The translations under genes were made by a program, and so were the position numbers. A stretch of DNA of 64,000 bases from assembly GCF_037040815.1 (NCBI RefSeq), contig NZ_CP146232.1:558001-622000 (forward strand). The letters run 5' to 3'. Below are positions 34,937 through 42,853 of the stretch, piece after piece. This stretch comes from Pararoseomonas sp. SCSIO 73927 (GTDB lineage: Bacteria > Pseudomonadota > Alphaproteobacteria > Acetobacterales > Acetobacteraceae). The notes under the pieces were generated by a model. It was not told the origin of the DNA and did no database searches. It was given only the letters and a program-made list of their open reading frames with translations. Every line of letters begins with the position of its first letter. Position 1 is the first letter of the stretch.

Positions 34937-35710
34937 ATGCACCATCTCGCAAGGACGGAGCCGTGCTGGTCGGAGATGGTCAGCCCGTCCTCCGTCGATC
35001 CCAGGCGCGTTCTGGTCGTGGACGACGATGCCGAGGCCCGCGCCGGTTCCATCCGCTATCTGGCTGACCGGCAATGCGCCGCCGTCGGCGTCGGCCACGC
35101 GGATCTGGCACGTCACCTGAAGCGGGACACGTTCAGCCTGGTGGTTGCGAAGCTGCGCTTCACGCCCGGTGACGGGATCGCCGTCCTGCGGCAGATCAGG
35201 GCGCGGTCGGCGGTTCCCGTCATCCTGGTCGTGAGTGAGGGCTGCACCGAGGCGGAGAGGATCCTCTACATCGAGCTCGGCGCCGACGACGTGCTCTGCG
35301 GTCGGCTGAACCCGCGCGAGTTGCTGGCGCGCATCCGCGCGACGTTGCGAAGGCAGGAGATCGGCCGGCGATCCGTCTCACCCGCCTTCCGGGGCGGCTA
35401 TCGTTTCGAAGGGTGGGAGCTCGACCTTCGCAGCAGAACGCTGAAGGATCCGGCGGGCCGGATCGTGAAGACGACGATGGCGGAGTACGCGTTGTTGAGC
35501 GCGCTTCTCGAGGCGCCCGGCCGGCCGCTCTCCCGTGCACGGCTCATCCGGGCAACCCGGGCGCATGAGGACGTGCACGACCGCACGATTGACGCGCAGG
35601 TCAGGAGGCTGCGGCACAGGATCGAGGTTGATCCCTCCGCGCCGAAGCTGATCCGGACCAGGCGTGGCGCGGGCTATGTCCTGGACGCCTCGGTGGAGAT
35701 CCTCTTCTGA
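34937..35710 (+). CDS. VirG-like DNA-binding protein with degenerate receiver
   Basis: This 257-residue paralogue of the regulators at 17501 and 30474 has an intact C-terminal winged helix (YRFEGWELDLRSRTL, then DVHDRTIDAQVRRLRHRIEVD, then RTRRGAGYVLDASVEILF). The receiver domain keeps the fold and the VVDDD acid cluster, but the phospho-acceptor is Lys72 (VVAKLRFT), the switch Thr is Val99 and the conserved Lys is Gly122 (DDVLCGRLNP). Phosphorylation is therefore not expected. The start is uncertain: ATG 34919, 34937 or 34976 are possible, and I prefer 34937. It follows the GMC oxidoreductase and has no kinase partner, so control by ligand or level alone is likely. Confidence 0.87.
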   Translation: MHHLARTEPCWSEMVSPSSVDPRRVLVVDDDAEARAGSIRYLADRQCAAVGVGHADLARHLKRDTFSLVVAKLRFTPGDGIAVLRQIRARSAVPVILVVSEGCTEAERILYIELGADDVLCGRLNPRELLARIRATLRRQEIGRRSVSPAFRGGYRFEGWELDLRSRTLKDPAGRIVKTTMAEYALLSALLEAPGRPLSRARLIRATRAHEDVHDRTIDAQVRRLRHRIEVDPSAPKLIRTRRGAGYVLDASVEILF

Positions 35711-35721
35711 ACGCCTCTGCG

Positions 35722-35745
35722 CCGGCCCGACCGTCGCCGGGCTGG
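35722..35745. terminator. Hairpin between convergent regulator and hydrolase genes
   Basis: CCGGCCCGAC and GCCGGGCTGG pair at 8 of 10 positions around a 4-nt loop. A short GAAAGAG run follows. It lies 12 bp past the regulator stop codon. Confidence 0.5.
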
Positions 35746-35791
35746 AAAGAGCGGCGCTTCGATCTCACGCCATCTCAGGATGCCCCGCCGC

Positions 35792-36655
35792 TCAGACCTG
35801 CCGTCCGCGCTCCAGTTCAGCAAGAAATCGGCTCAGGAGAGGGTTAAAGGCGCCGGCCGCATGCCAGAACGCCGCATGGCCTGCCCCGTCCAGGCGATGA
35901 CACCGTCCATCCCACAGGTTGGCGTAGGCAACGCCGTCCAGGTAGGCGAGCCGGATCAGGGGATCCGCCTCTCCGTTGATGACAGCGATCGGCAGGGCGC
36001 TGCCCTCGACCGCAAGCCGTTGATCGACGCCCAGCCCCGCCCGCGCGGCCTCGAAGAGGCCCTGGCGACAGCGGCCGTCCGCCCGGCTGATGGCCTCGCG
36101 CAGGAATGGCTCGACCGGCGTCCCGAACATCAGCCCGGCGAATGTCTCCACCTCCGCTTCCGACAGGTGTCGGCGCCCCGCGAACCCGTCGGCCGGCGCG
36201 GAGACGAAGCCTTCCGCAAAGCCGCCGCGTCGGATGGGAGGCGTGCCGGTGAGGATCAGGCCCTTCATGCCCTTGAAGCGGGAAAGCATCTCGATGGCGA
36301 CGTGGCCGCCCAGTGACCACCCGAGCACGACGGCTTCGCTGATTTGCAGGCGCTCCAAAATCTCGACCGCGCAATCAGCGAGGCCCGGCAGCGAGTAGGT
36401 CCGGAACGGGTCAGGAGCGTCGTCGGACGCGCCGTGTCCGGGCAGGTCGAAGGCGATGAGGCGGTATCGTGCGGCCAGGTCGCTCTGGAACTGGCGAGCG
36501 AAGACCTGGCGGCATGACGAATTTCCGTGGATCAGCAGCAGCGGCCTGCCGCCCCCTCCGCTGTCCTCCACGACCAGTCTTCCGTGCGTCGTAAGGACTG
36601 AGCGGGTTGTCTCGATTCCATGCGTCGGGAGCAAGTACAGGGTCCTTTGCAGCAC
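35792..36655 (-). CDS. Alpha/beta hydrolase
   Basis: This 287-residue cytosolic alpha/beta-hydrolase has an oxyanion region LLLIHGNSSCRQVF, DLPGHGASDDAPDP, the nucleophile elbow GWSLGGHVAIEML (Ser), an acidic residue in INGEADPLI and the catalytic His in LDGAGHAAFWH. The protein resembles 3-oxoadipate enol-lactonase/esterase-type members. The start is uncertain: GTG at 36655 gives the full frame, but family homology begins near RSVLTTHGRLVVEDSG and no good ribosome-binding site is visible. It is convergent with the pseudo-receiver regulator. Substrate unknown. Confidence 0.88.
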   Translation of the reverse strand: MLQRTLYLLPTHGIETTRSVLTTHGRLVVEDSGGGGRPLLLIHGNSSCRQVFARQFQSDLAARYRLIAFDLPGHGASDDAPDPFRTYSLPGLADCAVEILERLQISEAVVLGWSLGGHVAIEMLSRFKGMKGLILTGTPPIRRGGFAEGFVSAPADGFAGRRHLSEAEVETFAGLMFGTPVEPFLREAISRADGRCRQGLFEAARAGLGVDQRLAVEGSALPIAVINGEADPLIRLAYLDGVAYANLWDGRCHRLDGAGHAAFWHAAGAFNPLLSRFLAELERGRQV

Positions 36656-37090
36656 AGGAGCGCGCGAAGACGACTTCGTGCTCGCAAGGCAATGCCGACC
36701 GTCTGGTGCTCCGTCAAAGAGAAGTCCACGTAATATTTCAAATGCAGCCGAGTATTCGGATCAGGTCTGGCTCGTGTGTATTATGCGAAGTAGGAGCGCA
36801 GGCAGCGCGGGGTAGGATGGAAGTTGAGCGAGGCGGATCTGTACCTCTGACGCGTTCGCGCCGGACGCGTCGATCCAACTTACTAATGGGATTGCTGGCA
36901 CAGGGCGCCGTTCTGGCAGCCTGGTTCATGAACGCCGGGATGAGATTAGAACGGAACAGCCGCAGCTAAGGCAGCGCAGGTCCGGCTCGGCGTGCAGCTT
37001 CAAATAGCTGCCCTTTAGGGGTGAGCGCTGCCAGCCCCTGGTATCTGACCCAGCCTTCAGCGAAACAACCCAGAAACATGGAAGAACTAA
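36656..37090. other. AT-richer boundary region without clear genes
   Basis: This 435-bp stretch is less GC-rich than its surroundings. A 50-codon frame at 36817-36969 has a hydrophobic middle, and a fragment at about 36966-37060 on the minus strand reads VRYQGLAALTPKGQLFEAARRAG, like the end of a lost gene. Neither is convincing. The region leads into the tRNA-Arg 3' fragment and probably marks an island edge. Confidence 0.5.
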
Positions 37091-37137
37091 CGGACCCGAT
37101 ACGATTCGAACGTACGACCTTTGCCTTCGGAGGGCAG
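37091..37137 (-). other. 3' half of a tRNA-Arg(CCG) gene, putative attachment site
   Basis: The minus strand reads from the anticodon arm (CTGCC-CTCCGAA-GGCAA, anticodon CCG) through a complete T arm (GTACG-TTCGAAT-CGTAT) to an acceptor 3' strand CGGGTCC plus G. The 5' acceptor strand and D arm are absent: the sequence preceding the anticodon arm does not pair. Islands that integrate at tRNA genes leave exactly such 3' copies. A decayed tyrosine integrase starts about 80 bp away. No second copy was found in this window. Confidence 0.75.
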
Positions 37138-37219
37138 TCGTAAGCTACTTTCTGCACGTCGCCGTTCGTCGCTCGAGTGGGAAACAATGCTGCTATAATC
37201 GAAAATCCCTAGTCTTATA

Positions 37220-38320
37220 TTGGCTGCTGATTCCGCGAGATGGCTGCAGTTTGCTTCCGGCTGCTTCCGTGGTGCTTCCGGCAGCCCGACGTCTGACCAG
37301 GGGCGAGATCGGAGCGGTCAGGTAGCGAGGCTCACGAAGCGGGCGGGCGAGACGGCGGAGGTCCGTGCGTCCGAGTACTTCATATGGTGTGACGAGCTGC
37401 CGGGCTTCGGCGTTCGGATCTACCCCTCCGGCCGGCGTGGGTACCTCGTCCAGTACCGCTCGGCCGGGCGCAGCCGGCGGGCGAACATCGGCTTTCACGG
37501 TCGGCTCACGGCGGACGAGGCCCGGAAGGAGGCGATGAAGCTCCTGGGCCAAGTCGCCAAGGGCGGCGACCCCGCGGAGGAGCGCGCGACCCGGCGGGCC
37601 TCGCTGACGGTGAGGGAGCTCTGCGATCGCTATCTCGCGGCGGCCGAGTAGGGCGTCATCCTAGGGAAGGGCGGCAAGCCGAAGAAGGCCAGCACGTTGG
37701 TCACGGACCGGAGCCGGATCAACTGCCACATCCTCCCCCTGCTCGGGAGCCCAAGGGTGGCGGACCTGACGCTGGCGGACGTGAACCGCTTCATTCGGGA
37801 CGTGACGGGTGGCAAGACGGCGCTGGTGGAGAAGACGGAGCGCCGGCGGGGCAAATCGATCGTGGAGGGCGGCAAGGGGGCGGCGGCGCGGACGGTTGGT
37901 CTGCTCGGGGGCATCCTGTCCTTCGCGGTGTCGGAGGGGGTCTCGGTCCGGCCGCTCGGGCGGGCGGCGCTGGACGCGCTCCCGGCCCGGGGCGAGGCGG
38001 GCGCCAAGGCATACGTCTTCCCCGGGTGCCGGCCGGACCCGCCCTACGGCGGCCTGCCCGGGGCCTGGGCGCCGATCGCCAGGAGGGCCGGGCTCGGCGC
38101 CGAGGTCACGCTCCACACCCTGCGGCACAGCTTCTCCTCCACCGCCTCCGACCTGAACTACAGCGACGCCACCATCGGCGTCCTCCTCGGACACGCATCC
38201 GGCACCGTCACGGGCCGCTACATCCACCACCTCGACGAGGTACTTGCCGCCGCCGACCGCGTCGCGGCCGAGGTCCGGAGGCAGATGACGGGTGAGGAGA
38301 ACGAGACGAAGCCGGACTAG
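37220..38320 (+). pseudogene. Tyrosine-type integrase, decayed
   Basis: This is a P4/phage-type tyrosine recombinase. The N-terminal arm-binding domain (LTKRAGETAEV, then EYFIWCDELPGFGVRIYPSGRRGYLVQYRSAGRSRRANIGFHGRLTADEARKEA) is followed by a core-binding domain and a catalytic domain. A TAG at 37649-37651 interrupts [19 protein letters not shown], probably from an AAG lysine codon. Downstream, the frame runs from SEGVSV directly into [11 protein letters not shown], so about 80 residues carrying the first catalytic Arg box are deleted. The HTLRHSF, LGHAS and RYIHH (Tyr) boxes remain. The start codon also seems lost (GTA where MARLTKR would begin). It cannot be active. Confidence 0.85.
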
Positions 38321-38668
38321 TAAGGGCGAGCCAGCACGGCCGCCCCTACCCGGCTATCCCGAGGCGCCATCGGACTCAGTCCCGCCGCGAAGGTCGGCTC
38401 TCCCCCGCCAGGCGCCAGTCATTCAGGCGCGGTGCCGCGCGCCGCAATGGCCGTGCACCAGGGGCGACGGTCCATCTGATCAGGTCGGCTTTGCGCCCAT
38501 CTCGGCAGCTCGCGTGGCGATCCCGCCCACCGGTAAGCGAATATTGCCATCCAGGCAACGTATAGCCGCCGGGGGTGGACAGCGGTCATTCCTGGAGGCT
38601 TGGATCTCCCGTTGGCTGCGTTGGACGGCGGGCGTGATGATGGTTCGCACACTGTTGCAGGAGGCTGC
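38321..38668. other. Intergenic region after the integrase relic
   Basis: No gene, hairpin or long repeat was found in these 348 bp. GC content is lower than average toward the right end, where GGAGG precedes the next gene. Confidence 0.5.
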
Positions 38669-39127
38669 ATGAAAGGACGGATCGAGGCCCTGATGCCCTC
38701 TCCGCCATTGGAGCGGATTGCGGAGCTGGAACGCTTGGTCCACCGGATCGTCGATGACCTCGAGGCTGGGCGGGACTGCGATGCGCTCATCGTGCAGATC
38801 GACGCGGAGGCCGGCATGCCCGGCTACACCCGGAACACCTTCATTGAACTCCACGGCTGGACGAGCCCCCGGGAGTTCGCGGAGTTGGCCGCCCTGGGAC
38901 GCCCCCCGGCGGTGCCCGACCTGACGGAGCAAGAGATCGAGGAATGCCTGAACTTCATCGGTGGAGGGGAGCCGGAGACGCACTTTTACCTCGGCGTTCT
39001 TGAGAACAGCTTCCCGCACCTCCCCGTAAGCGACATGATCTTTCACCCCCAGGAGGAACTGCCGGTTGCTAGACTGGCAGCGGAAATTCTGAGACGTGGG
39101 CGGACGTCTGGTCCCATCTTGCTCTGA
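38669..39127 (+). CDS. Hypothetical cytosolic protein in the island
   Basis: I do not recognise this 152-residue acidic protein. The first 60 residues are helical (LERIAELERLVHRIVDDLEAGRD), followed by YTRNTFIELHGWTSPREFAELAALG and the segment LTEQEIEECLNFIGGGEPETHFYLGVLENSFPHLPVSDMIFHP. The composition and layout resemble small immunity-type or barrier proteins of accessory regions, but that is only an impression. The ATG at 38669 has CAGGAGG upstream. It opens a run of five small unassigned genes in alternating orientation. Confidence 0.65.
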   Translation: MKGRIEALMPSPPLERIAELERLVHRIVDDLEAGRDCDALIVQIDAEAGMPGYTRNTFIELHGWTSPREFAELAALGRPPAVPDLTEQEIEECLNFIGGGEPETHFYLGVLENSFPHLPVSDMIFHPQEELPVARLAAEILRRGRTSGPILL

Positions 39128-39310
39128 CCAGCGAGGGCGGAATGCCAATCGGGCGTTCGAACCCTGATGACCGCTTTGGGTCGCCTGCCGCGGCTGCCTC
39201 CGCCAGTAGAGTAGCGCCGGGTGAGGTGGCTTGTGGAACTCCAGCATCCCGCGGAGTTTGCCTCGCCTTGCGGACGCCGGTGGATACGCCCACTCGTGAT
39301 AGGATTGGGC

Positions 39311-39574
39311 ATGAAGCTCGCGATCCTCTGCGCCCTCCTCCTCGTCGTGGTCCTCCTGCTGACGATGTTCTATCTCCTCTTTCAGCCCGGCCGCACCTAT
39401 CAATCTTCTCAGCCATCCCTGCGATCAAGACAGGCTGCGGTTGGGCGCGCAGTGCTAGAGGCAGCACGAAACGACACCTCGACGGCGTTGATGGTGCGTG
39501 CGGCCGTCCAAGCCGCACCCGAGGAGGATCGCACTCTCGCATCCGATTTGATCACCGCGCTTCCGCGACGGTGA
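39311..39574 (+). CDS. Small single-pass membrane protein
   Basis: This 87-residue protein begins with a strong hydrophobic helix (MKLAILCALLLVVVLLLTMFYLLF), which anchors it in the inner membrane with an N-in or signal-anchor topology. The rest is a polar, helical tail rich in Ala and Arg (SLRSRQAAVGRAVLEAARNDTSTALMVRAAVQAA). The ATG at 39311 has AGGA nearby. No family recognised. Confidence 0.5.
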   Translation: MKLAILCALLLVVVLLLTMFYLLFQPGRTYQSSQPSLRSRQAAVGRAVLEAARNDTSTALMVRAAVQAAPEEDRTLASDLITALPRR

Positions 39575-39648
39575 GCTGCTGGACCTCTGCTTCGGGTCGT
39601 CTGCCACGGTAGCGCCTTGGCCGTAGCCGCTAGCGCCGGAGGGAGGGG

Positions 39649-39990
39649 TCAGCCGACATCGGGTACGTGTCGGATGCCAATCTTGTCCAGCTCCAGCAGG
39701 CAGTGGCCGTGAACCGCTTTCAGCTCGCGATCGACCACGACCACCAAAAGGGTGTTGAAGCGTCCTGTACCGATCAGGACCTGATCGAACCGGTCAAGGG
39801 CATCGCGGTAGACGTAGTGGACGTCGTTGACGCTCGGCACGCCCAGAGTGTCCAGATCGAGGCCATCGACGTATGGCCAGATGTCTACCAGGGGATCGGC
39901 AGTGGAGGTCACGTCCCGCATGGGAGCAACGAAGCAAGCATCGAACTCCTCCTGCGACAGGTGTCGAGTCGAAGCCATGGAAGGGAGCAT
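39649..39990 (-). CDS. Hypothetical protein
   Basis: This 113-residue protein has a coherent alpha/beta pattern: LSQEEFDACFVAPMRDVTS, then PLVDIWPYVDGLDLDTLGVPSVNDVHYVYRDALDRFDQVLIGTGRFNTLLVVVVDRELKAVHGHCLLELDKI. The strands alternate regularly, which supports real coding. No family is recognised. It may start at ATG 39990 or at ATG 39978; neither has a good ribosome-binding sequence. Confidence 0.6.
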   Translation of the reverse strand: MLPSMASTRHLSQEEFDACFVAPMRDVTSTADPLVDIWPYVDGLDLDTLGVPSVNDVHYVYRDALDRFDQVLIGTGRFNTLLVVVVDRELKAVHGHCLLELDKIGIRHVPDVG

Positions 39991-40135
39991 ACAGCAGGAC
40001 GCGAAAGTCTGTCATGGGTCCGGGGCGGCCCTAGCCTCCTCGGCCCGGGGCAGCCGCATCGTGGGGTGAGGTCAGGCGCGGCGATCAACGGCTGTCTATC
40101 ATGCGGATCGGCGCGAGGCGGGGTGGTGGGTGAGG

Positions 40136-40597
40136 ATGGCGGAGCGGGGTATGCCCGGATGGTCCTGGGAGGAGAACTTCGACGCCACGCAACGGGTGCG
40201 GCTGGCCGGCCGGATTGTCGCCGAACTGGACGTGCGCATGCAGGACGTCCACGAGCCCAGGCTATACGCCGCGATCGGACATCCCGCCCTGTCCCGTCAT
40301 CTCGAGGGGGCGCTGGACAAGATCGCGAGGGACACGGAGAACTTGTGGAAGGTCGTCCGACGGACAGGGCCGGACGCCTACGCGACCCCCGATCCCGGGC
40401 TGTTTGCCCGGATCCTGCTCCTCCTGTTCGAATTCGGGCCACCGGAGGTCTCGATCCTGACCTTCGCCCGAGCCCAGAGCGTCGCCTCGGATGGGCTGGA
40501 TGCCGCGATCACGGCCATCGCAGGAATGTCTGAGAGCGCAGGCCCTGGTGCCGTCCGTATGGATTTCGACTCCGGCGACCTCTTCAGGATCGTCTGA
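40136..40597 (+). CDS. Hypothetical helical protein
   Basis: This 153-residue, mostly helical, acidic protein reads WSWEENFDATQRVRLAGRIVAELDVRMQDVHEPRLYAAIGHPALSRHLEGALDKIARDTENLWKVVRRTG, with a hydrophobic middle (LFARILLLLFEFGPPEVSILTFARAQSVASDGLDAAITAIAGM). No signal peptide or motif of known enzymes is seen. The GTG two codons upstream is an alternative start. Unassigned. Confidence 0.55.
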   Translation: MAERGMPGWSWEENFDATQRVRLAGRIVAELDVRMQDVHEPRLYAAIGHPALSRHLEGALDKIARDTENLWKVVRRTGPDAYATPDPGLFARILLLLFEFGPPEVSILTFARAQSVASDGLDAAITAIAGMSESAGPGAVRMDFDSGDLFRIV

Positions 40598-40697
40598 CAG
40601 CCTGATCTGATCGGCCGCCTGGGCTGGCTTTGGAACCACTCCGGGCAGGGCAAGACACTGGTCCCCCCGCCGTCAGCAAGCGCCGGGGAGGGGGTGG

Positions 40698-41081
40698 TCA
40701 GCGGACATTCCGAACAGGACAGGCATAGGCTGTGATCGTCGATCGCCCGTCCTGGACTTCCAGCGGGAACCGGCCCGCCATGCGAAGGAGATCTGTGAGA
40801 TCGAGAGGGAACTCCATCCACTCAATGGCACGCAAGGCGAACGGCCCGGCATCGTAGGTATCGACGTAGGGGCGGGGTGGGTGGAGCCAGAACGGGAAGC
40901 ACAAGCGCCGCGGTTCGGCGACATCGATGAACTTGACCACCACCTCGCGCAGATCGGGATGGCCGTCCTGCACGAGCCGAATCAGCTTCCGCCACTTGGT
41001 GTCGGACATGAGGGCAGCGGAGAAGAGCCGTCGCGCCGTGCGACCTTCCCGGGCAGCTGTCCGGACCTCGTTGCCTTTCAT
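40698..41081 (-). CDS. Hypothetical protein (possibly DUF6678-like)
   Basis: This 127-residue protein contains ALMSDTKWRKLIRLVQDGHPDLREVVVKFIDVAEPRRLCFPFW and LRAIEWMEFPLDL, a pattern I associate with the DUF6678 family of small proteins found in accessory regions; the match is from memory and uncertain. The ATG at 41081 has AAGGGA upstream; a 23-codon extension does not. It faces the AAA ATPase gene divergently across 215 bp. Confidence 0.6.
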   Translation of the reverse strand: MKGNEVRTAAREGRTARRLFSAALMSDTKWRKLIRLVQDGHPDLREVVVKFIDVAEPRRLCFPFWLHPPRPYVDTYDAGPFALRAIEWMEFPLDLTDLLRMAGRFPLEVQDGRSTITAYACPVRNVR

Positions 41082-41296
41082 GGTGATCCCTTTATTCGGA
41101 CACTGAAGGTTCGAGAAGGGTCGAGGGCAGCCAGGAAGGCGCCTCTTCAAACGGCAGCTTTCCCAAATACCCTGCCCAGAAGCGGAAGTGCCGCTCCCGG
41201 CCAGACCACGCCATTGCGTGTTTGGTGGGACTAATGTGAGCTACTGGGGGGCACAAGAAGTTCTCGCCCTCATCCACGCTGGCGCCTGCGTGGCTG

Positions 41297-42520
41297 GTGA
41301 GAGGCGGGCTCCCTCGGATTGCTGATCTCGCGGTATCGTCGTCCCTGCAGCTGAAAGGGAAGCTGAAGCTGATCAACACGCTTGCCGTCTCCGGCTATCG
41401 CTCGCTCCGTGACCTCGTCGTGCCACTAGGATCGCTGACGGTCGTCACGGGCGCGAACGGCAGCGGCAAGACGAGTCTCTACCGCTCGCTCCGCCTCCTG
41501 GCCGAGGCGGCGCAGGGCCGCCTTGTCGCCGCGCTCGCCGCGGAGGGCGGGCTGTCCTCGACACTCTGGGCCGGGCCCGAGGAGATCGGCCGAAGCGTAC
41601 GCGCGGGGCTCTACCCCGTCCAGGGCACGGTCCGCAAGGGGCCGGTCAGCCTCCGCCTCGGCTTCTCCGGCGACGAGTACGGTTACTCCATCGAGCTGGG
41701 CCTGCCGGTGCCGCTCCATCCCTTCCCGCTCGATCCCGCGATCAAGCTGGAGGCGATGTGGACAGGCGAGCTGCCCGGCCGCGTCAACGTCTTCGCCGAG
41801 CGCCGAGGCCCGCATGTGCGGCTGCGCCGCTCGCGGGAAGGTACATGGCGCGACATGGCCCTGGACCTGTCCTCCTTCGACTCCATGGTCACCCACTGCG
41901 CCGACCCGACGGACGGCGCGGAGCTTCTCGCGGCGCGCGAGCGCCTGCGGAACTGGCGCTTCTACGACGCGCTGCGGACCGACCCGGAGGCGCCGGCGCG
42001 ACGTCCGCAGGTGCCGACCTACACCCCGGTGCTCGGCGGCGACGGCGCCGACCTCGCGGCCGCCCTCGCCACCATCGCCGCGATCGGCGACAGGGCGGCG
42101 CTGGAGGAGGCGGTGGAGCACGCCTTCCCCGGCGCGCGGCTGGAGGCCGGGCCGGGCGATCGCGGCGGCCTTCTCCTCCACCAGCACGGACTGCTGCGCC
42201 CCCTGGGCCCGGCCGAGCTCTCCGACGGCACGCTGCGCTACCTCCTGCTCGTGGCCGCCCTGCTGTCGCCGCGACCGCCGGAACTGATGGTGCTGAACGA
42301 GCCGGAGGCCAGCCTACATCCCTCGCTGATGCCGCCCCTCGCGCGGCTCCTCGCGGGGGCCTCGCGCCGATGCCAGGTCGTGGTGGTCAGCCACAACGAG
42401 GCGCTGATCGACGCCCTGCAGGGCGAGGGCGAGGTCACCGCGGTGCGCCTGAACAAGGAGCTCGGCGAAACCACCGCGCCCGACTTGGACCCGCCGCCCT
42501 GGACCTGGCCAAAGCGGTAG
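41297..42520 (+). CDS. AAA-family (RecF/SMC-like) ATPase, stand-alone
   Basis: This 407-residue ABC-type ATPase (COG4637-like) has Walker A GANGSGKTSLYR after the opening strand INTLAVSGYRSLRDLVVPLGSLTVV. A long middle domain precedes the signature-like LSDGTLRYLLLVAALLS, Walker B LMVLNEPEASLHPSLM and the switch His in VVVSHNEALIDAL. No TOPRIM nuclease domain follows, unlike OLD-family proteins. The start is uncertain: GTG 41297 gives this length, but homology begins near residue 25. Related single-gene ATPases occur in defence-rich islands, and the five unassigned small genes to the left might be partners; this is inference. Confidence 0.85.
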   Translation: MRGGLPRIADLAVSSSLQLKGKLKLINTLAVSGYRSLRDLVVPLGSLTVVTGANGSGKTSLYRSLRLLAEAAQGRLVAALAAEGGLSSTLWAGPEEIGRSVRAGLYPVQGTVRKGPVSLRLGFSGDEYGYSIELGLPVPLHPFPLDPAIKLEAMWTGELPGRVNVFAERRGPHVRLRRSREGTWRDMALDLSSFDSMVTHCADPTDGAELLAARERLRNWRFYDALRTDPEAPARRPQVPTYTPVLGGDGADLAAALATIAAIGDRAALEEAVEHAFPGARLEAGPGDRGGLLLHQHGLLRPLGPAELSDGTLRYLLLVAALLSPRPPELMVLNEPEASLHPSLMPPLARLLAGASRRCQVVVVSHNEALIDALQGEGEVTAVRLNKELGETTAPDLDPPPWTWPKR

Positions 42521-42853
42521 GAGGGAAGTCCGATCCAGACAATCCGCCCTCGGTAGAGCGGAAGCACCCACCAGGCAGACCAGCAAGAGCGGAGGTAACC
42601 AGCACTCCTGAACGGGAACCTAGACACGATAATCCTCCATCGGCGTGCGCAATGGGTAGAGCAGGAATACCTGTCACAATCGTCGGGTTTGCTGGCTTAT
42701 GAACCTGCCAACCCACAACTCCGGCATATCTGATGAGCCATCAGGATTAGAGCGGCTGCGCACTTGAGGCCAGTACAGGCAGTTCGCGCCCACGGCAGGT
42801 ATCTTCGCAGCGTTCCGACGCTGTCGGAAGCAATCGTCCGAATTCCACCTCGA
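42521..42853. other. Intergenic region between convergent ATPase and arsB genes
   Basis: No gene is supported in these 333 bp. The composition is AT-richer than elsewhere. A small CTGATG-AGC-CATCAG dyad lies near 42732-42746, and no ArsR-type operator or T-tract hairpin was identified. Confidence 0.5.

Noticed and set aside
36817..36969. A 50-codon frame with one hydrophobic stretch
   Set aside because: It lacks a ribosome-binding site and homology, and lies in a decayed boundary region.
37091..37219. A complete tRNA-Arg gene
   Set aside because: The 5' acceptor strand and D arm do not pair; only the 3' half is present.
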